Below are positions 36,094 through 45,598 of a DNA stretch of 64,000 bases, piece after piece. Below the pieces are notes generated by a model. It saw only the letters and a program-made list of their open reading frames with translations. It searched no databases and had not been told where the DNA came from. Source of the stretch: Phorcus lineatus (Eukaryota; Mollusca; Gastropoda; Trochida; Trochidae); assembly GCA_921293015.1 (NCBI GenBank), contig OV121084.1, forward strand, positions 27,032,946-27,096,945, in the 5' to 3' direction. Made by a program: the position numbers and the translations under genes. How positions within the stretch are numbered: position 1 is the stretch's first letter; every line of letters begins with the position of its first letter.

Positions 36094-39000
36094 ACATTCC
36101 CACTGTGGAGGACCACACAGTGGGAATGGAGCAAATAGATGTAGAAGGCGGTCCACCCTTACATAGGATTGTAGGGAAATGTCCTGTTGTGACTGTGTCT
36201 TGTGATGGGGTCAAGATGAAATGTCTTGTTGATACGGGCGCTCAAGTCTCCACTATTACAGAATCATTCTACAGGGAGATGTTTGAAACCAAGGAGTTGA
36301 TTAACATAGGACATTTCATCAAGTTGACAGCTGCAAGTGGTCACAGGATACCCTACTTGGGTCTCCTTCTCCTAGATGTTGTGACCTCTGGACGAAATTT
36401 AGGAACAGTTTGCTTTTTGATAGTCAAAGATCCAGTGGATGAAGACCTCAAAGAAAGAAAGCAAGTTATACCAGGAGTTCTTGGATCTAATGCTCTTAAA
36501 GAATTCAACGAAAAAGTAAACAATGAAAATATCAAATTACCAGAAGCTTTATCAAACATTTTGGCACTGTATGAAGAAGTTAATGTTAGGAACAGCCGTA
36601 GAATAAGACTGATAGGTGAGAAGAACAGGCCAGTGATCATACAAGCAAGATCTCTTCAAGTAGTAGAATGTTCAGTAAAGCCTTCAAAGATTGCCGTTAC
36701 AGCCTTAGTGGAAGTTGATTCAACATTACCACTTCCGGGGGGATTGTCTCTAGGATCTGCAGTTGTAACAGTTGATGAAACAGGCCGTGTACCAATCCAA
36801 GTTGCCAACTTTAGTGATAGCGACATCTATCTCCAACCTCGTACAGTTCTTGGTGTCCTCAACTCTACAGAAGTGGAACCTCAGATTGACCTGGTCTTTG
36901 TAAACCAAAATGAGATTCAAGTGACTGAAATTGGATCTTCACAACAAACAACTTTGATTCATGATTTACGCCAGCGTATGGGAATTAACAACAATCTTTC
37001 TGAAGAACAGAACAAGCAGTTAGACGAGGTACTGGAGAGAAATTTCGGCATTTTTGGAGAACACCCAGATGACATTGGCTACTGTGATGCAATCAAGCAT
37101 CATATAGTACTCGAAGATAACATACCAGTGCGAGTACCTCATAGAAGGGTTCCTCCAAGTCAATGGGCGGAAGTTAGAAACTACATCCAGAAATCACTCA
37201 GTATTGGATTGATACGAGAATCATCGAGTCCATATGCCTCGCCCGTAGTTTTAGTCAGGAAAGGGGACAAGTTGAGGGTTTGCTGTGACTATAGAGCCCT
37301 CAATCTTAAAACAAGGAAAGATGCCTACCCGCTTCCGCGGATAGATGAGGCTTTAACAGTATTGAAAGGTGCCAGGTACTTTTGCTCGCTGGACCTTGCA
37401 CATGGCTTCCATCAAATTGCTGTCGCAGAAGAAGACATAGAGAAAACAGCATTTAGGGTTGGAACAGGGGGGTTGTATGAATATCTTCGAATGCCCTTTG
37501 GTTTGACAGGAGCCCCAGCAACCTTCATGAGACTGATGGATAAGATATTTGGCGATGAAAACTTTCAAACCTTACTCATCTATCTTGATGACATTCTTAT
37601 CTTTGGAACCACTTTTGAAGAAACATTATCACGTTTGGACATGGTTCTAAAGAGACTTACAAAATTCAACCTAAAAGTTAAACCAGAAAAATGTCAATTA
37701 TTCAAGGAAAAATTACGTTATTTAGGCCATATTGTTTCAAAAGAAGGAATTTCAGCAGATCCAGAAAAAGTTAGCGCAGTAAGAGAGTGGAAAATACCTA
37801 CTACTGAAACTCAACTTCGGGGGTTCCTGGGATTGGCAGGGTATTATCGAAAATTTGTACCCGCTTTTGCCGAAGTTGCTGCACCACTTCATGCTCTTCT
37901 CCACGGGAAGAAGACCGGAAAGAAAGGCAAGAGGACTACTCAGCCAGGCAGGGGGATGGGAGCTTGGGATGGCTCCTGTGATGAGGCCTTTCAGAAGCTA
38001 AAGGACAAGCTCACCTCTGCACCTATCTTAGGACATCCAGACTTCGAGAGGCCATATATCCTAGAGGTTGATGCAAGTCACCGTGGCCTCGGCGCAGTAT
38101 TGTCACAAGATCAGGAGAAGGGCAGAGTAGTTTTGGCCTTTGCAAGTCGGTCTCTCAGACCTGCGGAGAGAAACATGGAAAACTACAGCAGTAGAAAACT
38201 TGAACTGTTGGCTTTGAAGTGGGCTGTCACAGACAAGTTTAGGGACCTGCTACTTGGAACAGATTGTCATGTCTATACTGACAATGATCCACTTAGCTAT
38301 CTGCAAACAACCGCCAAGTTGGGAGCAACAGAAACAAGATGGGTGGGAGAACTGGCTCAATTTAATTTGACGATCAAACACCGATCTGGCAAGGTTAACA
38401 GGAACGCAGATTCTCTGAGCAGGAAGGAGCAGCATGGCGAAGAAATAGCCCGTCTTGAAAGTATCAGTGTTAGTCCGCAAGCTCTATCTATTTCAAGTCA
38501 CATTCCGTCAACCTTGAGAGCCCAAATTAATGATGACGTTAGGACCATTAATAGAAGCAAATGTACCATTCCATCTCCACAGCATGACCCGCATTCCTTA
38601 ACAGAAATTCCATCTATCAGTAGTAAGGAAATGAAGCAGTTACAGGCAGAAGATGATGGAATTTCAAGATTCCTTAACTACTTCAGGCAGGGAAGTCGAC
38701 CTACTCCACGTGGAATGAGAAGACAGGGTACCGAAACCAGGAAACTTTTGAAATTATGGAAATCCTTAACCATTGAGAACCAAGTATTGTACCGGTGTAT
38801 TCGTGAAAATGGCAGAGTCATCTATCAAGTTGTTGTTCCTAAGAAGCTGAGAGGAAGAATTCTAAAAGCAGGGCATGACGAAAGCGGTCATCAATGCGCT
38901 GATAGAACTCTTTCCATCTTAAAATCTCGATGTTATTGGCCATACATGACAAGGGACATTGACACTTATTGTCAGAAATGTGAGCGATGTATGCTTGGAA

Positions 39001-40439
39001 AACATGGTCCCAATGTCAAACCAACCTTTGGCTCAATTATTGCCAGGAAACCTCTAGAAATTCTTGCCATGGATTTTACACTTTTGGAGAGAGGATATCA
39101 TGGGTTTGAAAATGTCCTGGTATTAACAGATGTCTTCACAAAATATACACAAGCATTTCCAACAAAAGACCAATCTGCAAAGACAGTTGCAAAGATCCTT
39201 GTCAAGGAATGGTTTGCCAAGTTTGGGGTACCACATCGTCTTCACAGCGATCAGGGGAGATGCTTTGAGAGCAAGTTGGTACACGAGTTGTGCAACATAT
39301 ATGGAGTCAAGAAAACAAAGACCACTCCTTACCACCCAGAAGGAAATGCACAGTGTGAAAGATTCAACCGAACCATGCATAATATGTTGCGAACACTGCC
39401 ACCAGAGAAGAAGTCAAAATGGCCACAATTGTTACCAGAACTGATGTTTGCATATAACTGCACTCCACATGCAACCACTGGATATTCTCCATACTATTTG
39501 TTCTACGGCAGAGACCCAAGACTTCCTCTTGACCTACTTCTAGTTGGCCAAACTTTAGACATGCCTGAAATTGAGTGGGTTACAGAACATCATCAACGTC
39601 TGAGAACAGCATTCAAGCAAGCGAGGGAACGAACAGAAGAAGAAGCTCTCAAAAGGCTGAAGACCTTGAACAAGAATGCTGTAGATCTTGAAATTCCAGT
39701 TGGAGCGAGAGTTTTCATTAAAAATCACTTCAAAGGTAGACATAAGCTACAAGATATTTGGAACCCAGAGCCATTTAAGGTCATCGGAAAAATTGAACCA
39801 TCTGTCTACATTGTGAAGTCACTCCATGGGGACAAGGAAAAATCACTACACAGACGAGAGATCCTTGATTCCAAGACGCTAGTGATAGACATAAATCCAG
39901 CTTCCAGGATTGAGACTAAGATGGTGGAAAGAGAAGTAGAAGAAAGGGAGGAGAGTGTTGTCCATAATGAAGGTTTACCTGAATCTCGTCTTTTCTACGT
40001 TCAGGACTCAGAATTTGGAATGCAGGAATGTGGTCACCTTTCAGCAGGGGAGGATGGTGAAGCATTGATGCAAAGTGAATTGTCTGACGCCATTTCAAGT
40101 TGCAACAATGACGATATAACTTTTGGCCCTGGTATGGATGAGATGGACATGGACGAAGCAGAAAGTGTTTTGCCTGAAGCAGGGGAGGACGGGAAGGAAA
40201 CAGTCAACGCTGTGAGTCCTTTGCCTCCAGTAGAGGTAGCACAGGAAGCAGTCCAGGAGGTCCAAACAAGAAGGAGTGAACGGTCAAGTGCCGGGATGCA
40301 TTCCAATCCATTCAATCTCCCAAGATCAGCGGTGCAGAACGAAGTTACATCATCAGCAGTTGACCCTGCTGTGCTGACACATATGGCTCAGTCTCATCTT
40401 TTGCTTATGCAACTATTGGCAAATTCCGTCCAGAAATAG
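36036..40439 (+). CDS. pol: Pol polyprotein, copy 2
   Basis: The 1467-codon product is identical to the first Pol: protease (D66), reverse transcriptase (YLDD 516-519), RNase H (D679), integrase (D1013, D1072, E1108), GPY/F-like segment and acidic tail. It is in the -1 frame relative to its gag. No stop, frameshift or missing catalytic residue is visible, so this unit also looks competent. Confidence 0.95.
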   Translation: MLAMWTNRSLQERLQAVKLDIPTVEDHTVGMEQIDVEGGPPLHRIVGKCPVVTVSCDGVKMKCLVDTGAQVSTITESFYREMFETKELINIGHFIKLTAASGHRIPYLGLLLLDVVTSGRNLGTVCFLIVKDPVDEDLKERKQVIPGVLGSNALKEFNEKVNNENIKLPEALSNILALYEEVNVRNSRRIRLIGEKNRPVIIQARSLQVVECSVKPSKIAVTALVEVDSTLPLPGGLSLGSAVVTVDETGRVPIQVANFSDSDIYLQPRTVLGVLNSTEVEPQIDLVFVNQNEIQVTEIGSSQQTTLIHDLRQRMGINNNLSEEQNKQLDEVLERNFGIFGEHPDDIGYCDAIKHHIVLEDNIPVRVPHRRVPPSQWAEVRNYIQKSLSIGLIRESSSPYASPVVLVRKGDKLRVCCDYRALNLKTRKDAYPLPRIDEALTVLKGARYFCSLDLAHGFHQIAVAEEDIEKTAFRVGTGGLYEYLRMPFGLTGAPATFMRLMDKIFGDENFQTLLIYLDDILIFGTTFEETLSRLDMVLKRLTKFNLKVKPEKCQLFKEKLRYLGHIVSKEGISADPEKVSAVREWKIPTTETQLRGFLGLAGYYRKFVPAFAEVAAPLHALLHGKKTGKKGKRTTQPGRGMGAWDGSCDEAFQKLKDKLTSAPILGHPDFERPYILEVDASHRGLGAVLSQDQEKGRVVLAFASRSLRPAERNMENYSSRKLELLALKWAVTDKFRDLLLGTDCHVYTDNDPLSYLQTTAKLGATETRWVGELAQFNLTIKHRSGKVNRNADSLSRKEQHGEEIARLESISVSPQALSISSHIPSTLRAQINDDVRTINRSKCTIPSPQHDPHSLTEIPSISSKEMKQLQAEDDGISRFLNYFRQGSRPTPRGMRRQGTETRKLLKLWKSLTIENQVLYRCIRENGRVIYQVVVPKKLRGRILKAGHDESGHQCADRTLSILKSRCYWPYMTRDIDTYCQKCERCMLGKHGPNVKPTFGSIIARKPLEILAMDFTLLERGYHGFENVLVLTDVFTKYTQAFPTKDQSAKTVAKILVKEWFAKFGVPHRLHSDQGRCFESKLVHELCNIYGVKKTKTTPYHPEGNAQCERFNRTMHNMLRTLPPEKKSKWPQLLPELMFAYNCTPHATTGYSPYYLFYGRDPRLPLDLLLVGQTLDMPEIEWVTEHHQRLRTAFKQARERTEEEALKRLKTLNKNAVDLEIPVGARVFIKNHFKGRHKLQDIWNPEPFKVIGKIEPSVYIVKSLHGDKEKSLHRREILDSKTLVIDINPASRIETKMVEREVEEREESVVHNEGLPESRLFYVQDSEFGMQECGHLSAGEDGEALMQSELSDAISSCNNDDITFGPGMDEMDMDEAESVLPEAGEDGKETVNAVSPLPPVEVAQEAVQEVQTRRSERSSAGMHSNPFNLPRSAVQNEVTSSAVDPAVLTHMAQSHLLLMQLLANSVQK

Positions 40440-40712
40440 TTAACTTCAGCCTATTCATTTCATTCTACGTCATACTGTTAGGATAGATAAGGATTTACAT
40501 GTATTAGTCTCTTCCTCAGGTATTCCTTTTATCATTTTCTTAGTTTGTTTTGAATTTCATTGATGATTGTTTGCTGGTGTTTTGCAAACTGATGTGTATG
40601 AGATAGATCTTGTGTACATGATAGTTAGTAATAATGTATGCGGTTAATATTGAACTCATGTCATGATTGTTTGTACTCAAATTGCTTATAGTTGCCAGTG
40701 TCAACTATTTCA

Positions 40713-40721
40713 GCAGGGGAG
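40713..40721 (+). other. Polypurine tract, copy 2
   Basis: GCAGGGGAG directly precedes the third LTR, as in copy 1. Confidence 0.65.
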
Positions 40722-42245
40722 TGTGAAGAGGGTTGTGAACCTCGGCAATTCTCGTACATTTCCGTATCTCTTATCTGTGAATCAGTAACCTAATCCTTAT
40801 TATCTTTTGTTTATTTTCCATTCAAACCTGGTCATTCTAAAGTATTTAACTGATAATGGTTCTGATCAGAAATTATTCAAAATTGAAAGACTTTTTGGTG
40901 TAAGCATCTTGTGTGACACGTAGTCATTCCAGCCAAGTCACCAAAGAGAACGGAGGCAAGAAATTTAGCTGGAATGCCAAATTTATGAAGTCTCAGATTT
41001 AAGCTGTAAGTACACTTCCCCTTGCTATGAAATTGTTTTTTGTAATAATTTTCAATCTATATTTTGTTGTTGTGAATTGTTTATATAAAGAACTTTGTAA
41101 TTTTGTAATGATGTGTTAAAGACAATGTCATTGATAAAGATAAATATTTCTTATAACAAAGTTATCTTTTATGAAAAGTATATAGAAACTGTTAGTTGCA
41201 TAGTTTGAAGCACTCATTTAATACTTATTTTTTTGTTTAAAAAGCAAAGTATTTGTCTATTGAATAAATGGGCCAAAGTTGTAGTTTTCTATGTGAAACC
41301 AAAGGAATGTAACTTGGTCGTAGTTATCACTCCAAGTCATCTCTCTTGGAGTCAACTAACTGGCCATTGTGATTCAGACTCACAGGAGTTGTGTCCCTTA
41401 GTTGAGCCGTAGTGTGCTCACTGCTTGCAATTGTAACTAGTCCTATCTAAGCCGATTCCATCAGAGTAGCCAGCTGCATTCATGCCTCAAATGGAGTTAC
41501 CTCCCTTTGACACTGAAGGTTACATAGAGACCAATTATAAACTTTGTTAACATATTCAGGTTGTAGAAGTTGTTTTGTACTTGTTCACTTCCAGATTGGA
41601 TGAGATTGTGTGTGAAAATATAATAAATGATTAAGATTAAATGATTTATATATTTTCATCTTTGTGCCAAAAGAAAGAATTGGTATTTTCTTTATTGTTC
41701 TTTCTATTATTCAATAGAATGGTGCTATGGAAGAATATGATGTGACGAAAACTTTATAGTTGCTGTATTGTCACCTGGGGGTGAGTGGCATTGAAAGTCA
41801 TATTATGTTTTAGAAACATACTTTGTAACAGTTTTGTATTTCTTTCAATATTCTTTTGAATACCAGTATCACTTGTACTATTACATAATGTTGTAGATTA
41901 GATATAAAATATATTGACAATGAGTTTATTTCGTCAAGTGTTTTAATTGTACAAGTTTTTGATGTTTTCAATCTTGTATGAATTAATTGGTTTTAGCAAA
42001 ATGTATGTTTTATCACTTTACAATGTTAAATGAACGAGATGATTTTATCTGACTGAAGTAATGTTTTTGCTCTTCAGTTTAAATGATTTCTTGTTGGTTC
42101 TGACCATTTATATTGTATTGTAATATAGAACATTTGTGTTATTTTTAGGTTTTTCTTACTTCACAAAGGATCCGTCCACGTGTGACAGGATGTAATAAAA
42201 TCTACTCATGTCAACACAGCCTTGTGTCATATTTTGCCCCCCACA
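40722..42245 (+). repeat. Ty3/Gypsy LTR, copy 3 (3')
   Basis: 1524 bp, differing from copies 1 and 2 at one position that I noticed (T at 42073). It ends CCCCCCACA, followed by the right-hand TTGC target duplication. Confidence 0.95.
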
Positions 42246-42249
42246 TTGC
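42246..42249 (+). repeat. Target-site duplication TTGC (right)
   Basis: Partner of 26168-26171. It shows that the outer LTRs belong to one insertion. Confidence 0.75.
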
Positions 42250-42424
42250 GAATGTTTTTTATGTCTGTTTAGACCTCATCACAAGTATATACCAACCATA
42301 AAAACATCCCAAAAGATTTTTGTGATACAGAGGTTTAAAGTTTCAAGTTGAAGGGGAGATATTCATACATGTAAAATAAAGTCCCATCTGGAGCTCGTCC
42401 AGCGTAGTGATCTAAGAAATTGAG

Positions 42425-42965
42425 TTAAAAGGGCAGAGAGTATGTTGTTGGAGTCAAATATGTCAAACTTCAAAAATGGTGTTATTTCATCGAGAAGTAG
42501 AGGTGGTTTATGAAAATCAGTATCCCGATTGCATGTCAGTTCAGTAAAGCGGCAATAACCAGATTGCAGTCGTAATTTGTGATCGAAAAAAGGACAATGG
42601 CGCGCGCCAACGATTCAAACGTTATTTTGGAAACTTATTTACAGCGGCCACAAATATAAATATGGGTTGGTAGTGTAAAGTAGGTTATTTGAATAATATA
42701 CATGAAAATGGGACCCAGATTTTTTTCTTTTTAACATTTATATGGCCGATCCAAATTTTAATTGAAAACACGAAAATATCACGATTTTGGCATTTAAGAA
42801 ATACAGATACAAGTTTAAGCAGGCTATTTGATCTTCACTAAAGTCCTTGGCTCTTTTGGTAATCATTTAAGCAATACGAAAAATCATAAAACCTTCTCTG
42901 TGAATTTAATGATGTGTTGGAAGTTCAATAAACTGAAGAATAAATGCTGTCAACAAACCCAAGTT
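42425..42965 (+). repeat. Dispersed repeat family X, longest copy
   Basis: Shares GTTGGAGTCAAATATGTCAA and following sequence with 24811. It shares GATCGAAAAAAGGACAATGG and neighbouring phrases with about 52670. No coding capacity is seen and the ends are not defined. Confidence 0.5.
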
Positions 42966-43415
42966 TAAATTGCATCATTCAACCGCTTATAGTTAACAAA
43001 TTTTACATTAAATCAATTCTATTTGAAATTTAAGATAAATTCCTTATCAAATTCAAATTTTCAATTAGATGCAGAAACAAATATCAACAAAATAATTGTT
43101 TTGACTTGTATGTACCTACAGGCCTGCTCACATTAATGCCGCATTCCTCATGTGACATCACTAAATACAAGCAGTTCGCAGAAACGAGTTTGAGAACTAT
43201 CTAATAATTTTTTTAAATTAACTGTTTTTAACTCAAACTTTAAACTCGATTGTGGATATTTAGTCTTATTTAATCACTTCGCATGTTAAGGAGTCACTAC
43301 TGCTCAATGCTACATTGATAAAATAGTCCTGATGTTCACTTGACATTGTTTCGACCAATCGGAGACCAGCATATTGTGTAAACGCAACAATATTGCGGTT
43401 ATAACTTGTAAACTG

Positions 43416-43455
43416 AAGGTGAGGTGAGGTGAGTTGGTGTTTAACGCCGCTTTCA
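43416..43455 (-). mobile_element. Micro-insertion of the SINE 3' end (about 40 bp)
   Basis: Only the terminal (GGTGA)n tail and the adjoining TTTAACGCCGC of the SINE are present. TGTAAACTG flanks it at 43407-43415 and 43456-43464. The duplication shows a genuine insertion, with reverse transcription ending after about 40 bases. Confidence 0.75.
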
Positions 43456-43699
43456 TGTAAACTGCAGTTTAGTGTTTATTGGAATGTAAACAGGTACATT
43501 ACCTTGTCAGGTCCAATCAGTTTCAATGACCATTTATTCATTCTTGAACATTTCATGAAAATCGGCTGGACCGATATTTCAGCAACCACGCATTTCTAAA
43601 AACGTACTTCACGTTCTTTCAGATTTTCTTCTTGAAAACTTAAACTTGCTATGGCAAAACATGCCTTCATTAAGAGGTATTATTTTAGTTTGTAAGATA

Positions 43700-43978
43700 G
43701 CTGCGGTGATATGGGGTTTAACGCCGCTTTCAAGAGTATTGCTGCAGGGAGAAAGCCCGCAACATTATGTGGCTATGCATTGCGGTGAAACCTGCGAGCA
43801 TCGGCTGGAACTAGCGAACCATTGGTGGTACTGCGCTGAATATCAGTGTAGCATTGCACCCAAACCTGACTGCGTGTAGAACAGTTCTCTACTGCAGACA
43901 AAGTTACCGAGCCCCTGGTGGGATTCAAACCACGTACCTCTTGATCCGCAGCCGAACCACTTCGTTATCCCGCCCCCA
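43700..43978 (-). mobile_element. tRNA-derived SINE, minus orientation
   Basis: Contains the B-box (minus strand), the head and most of the body. Its 3' end is disturbed: the expected (GGTGA)n tail is missing, and the segment near 43698-43712 looks like an inverted piece of the body. AGTTTGTAAGATA (43687-43699) and AGTTTGCAAGATA (43979-43991) form a 13-bp duplication with one mismatch. Confidence 0.7.
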
Positions 43979-45550
43979 AGTTTGCAAGATAAATAAGAGC
44001 CAAGTTATTTGGCTTTTTAACTTCTCTATCGTATGAGTGGGATGGTTTTATGTATTAAATATAATGTATTTAACAGTAAACAAGGGCAACCCATTATCAG
44101 TCATGACCAAGTTAAAAATTTCATTCATGTAAATCGTATGTATTTGCTTACCAACTTCCATGCAATATAACTCAATCAACATAAAATATTTTCTGCTAGA
44201 ATGTAATCATTAAGAACAGTAGCCCTGCAAAGACTTAAACGAGCCTGTGTTGAATACCTTTGAATAAGTTACACGCGTTGGTAATACGGTTTATGAGTTT
44301 AATAATATTCAGTCACAAATTGTCGTCAGTTACCTGTTAAGTCTTTTCCGGCCATCGAGACAAAGTTACGGACATTTTAAAAAACATTAGGAAGCCATGT
44401 GCTCTGCAGCTCATCGGGTATCAAAATTTGAAAATGGCTTGTCGAATATCAAGCCATTGTCCCTGTGGTCCTAATTATAGTTTCATAATTTAAACCACTT
44501 TTAATCAGCACTGGTTAAGGTATTTCTACTGAAAATTATAGTATGTACAGTTAGACTCTTGCATTCTACCAGCTATGTCTCTATTTCAGATTAATAATTG
44601 CAGGGTTCTGAATAGCAGTGAAGAGGAAAGCCTTGTCAGAACGAGTTCAAATCCTGATAAAGTCTATATTTTCAAACTTTTATTTCTTGAAACGGATCGA
44701 TTTCAATCATTTCTACAGCATTCTTATTACAAGTTTACACATTCCGTTTTTTCTGTCAGCACCTGTATCTGCCAGTAAGAGAATGTGGATAGGAAACTAT
44801 GAATCAAGTTCCTACCAGACTGGAGGGTCCGACCAGCATGGTCAAATACTTGAGTGTAAGTAATGTTGTGATGTACACCTTTCTGAGATTTTGCTTTGCA
44901 ATAGACAGGCTATGGCTGTCCAGGTGTTAACTGACTTAGCAAAATCGTTATGGACACTATCATTTTTCTTCACAGAAAGCCAGGTACAGCAATCTCATTA
45001 AAATAAGACCTAAAGTTTGTTGTTTCATTGATTTACCCTGCTAGATATGTGTTGCAAGTTCTCAGGTAGGCAGCTAAAAGCTCATGTCCCTTTGACCTGT
45101 GGCCCTTTAAATATTCCGTTAGACCAGCCTTGTGCTGCTGAGAGTATTGGAAGTGCACTTGATATCATGTAGCAAGCTGTCTGCTTCCTCCGATGTCACA
45201 ATGTTGTGTTGAAAAAAAATAACTAACTTGATCTTATTTCAATGAGATTTCCAGGTACAAGTCAGGATTTGTCATGTCAAAACAATGATGGCACTCAAAC
45301 AAATATCAAAATATTTAAATATATTACAATTATCTGATTGTCTTGACAAATTAATACCATTGGCCGTTATTTACAGCACATATGAGGCAAACAGTCACAA
45401 GGCAATCAAAAGATTGAAAAAGCGTTGCAGGAATTTGAATACTATGATATAAAGGGTCATGATCTTGAGACAAATTCTCAATCAATTACCTGTCTCAACA
45501 CATTTCTAAAATATGAGCTGTACAAAACTCGAGAGAACAGAAAGATATAG

Positions 45551-45556
45551 TTTAAT
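45551..45556 (-). terminator. Possible poly(A) signal of GINS1
   Basis: ATTAAA on the minus strand lies about 43 bases after the stop codon. It is a common variant signal. No AATAAA is closer. Confidence 0.4.
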
Positions 45557-45598
45557 GTTTACATATGTTACAAAATGGAGATCCGCCCCAGCAGAGAG

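Larger units (their letters stand above)
26172..42245 (+). mobile_element. Tandem Ty3/Gypsy LTR retrotransposon array (LTR-int-LTR-int-LTR)
   Basis: Three 1524-bp LTRs (26172-27695, 33447-34970, 40722-42245) alternate with two 5751-bp internal regions, with an exact period of 7275 bp. LTRs start TGTG and end CACA. TTGC flanks the whole array at 26168-26171 and 42246-42249, so the outer ends are one insertion event and the middle LTR is shared. The two gag and two pol proteins are identical, and the only base difference I noticed is in the third LTR (T at 42073 against C at 27523 and 34798). No envelope gene follows pol. Both copies look intact, so the array is very young, or the second unit is an assembly artefact. 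Confidence 0.95.
42966..45550. other. Intergenic DNA between the retrotransposon array and GINS1
   Basis: Holds two SINE insertions. At 44606-44863 there are exon-like stretches with possible acceptor and GTAAGT donor sites on the + strand, but I could not link them to one another or to a gene, so no gene is called. Confidence 0.45.

Noticed and set aside
44575..44863. Exon pair on the plus strand near 44.6-44.9 kb
   Set aside because: Possible acceptor and GTAAGT donor sites exist and one frame is open, but there are no partner exons and no recognisable protein.
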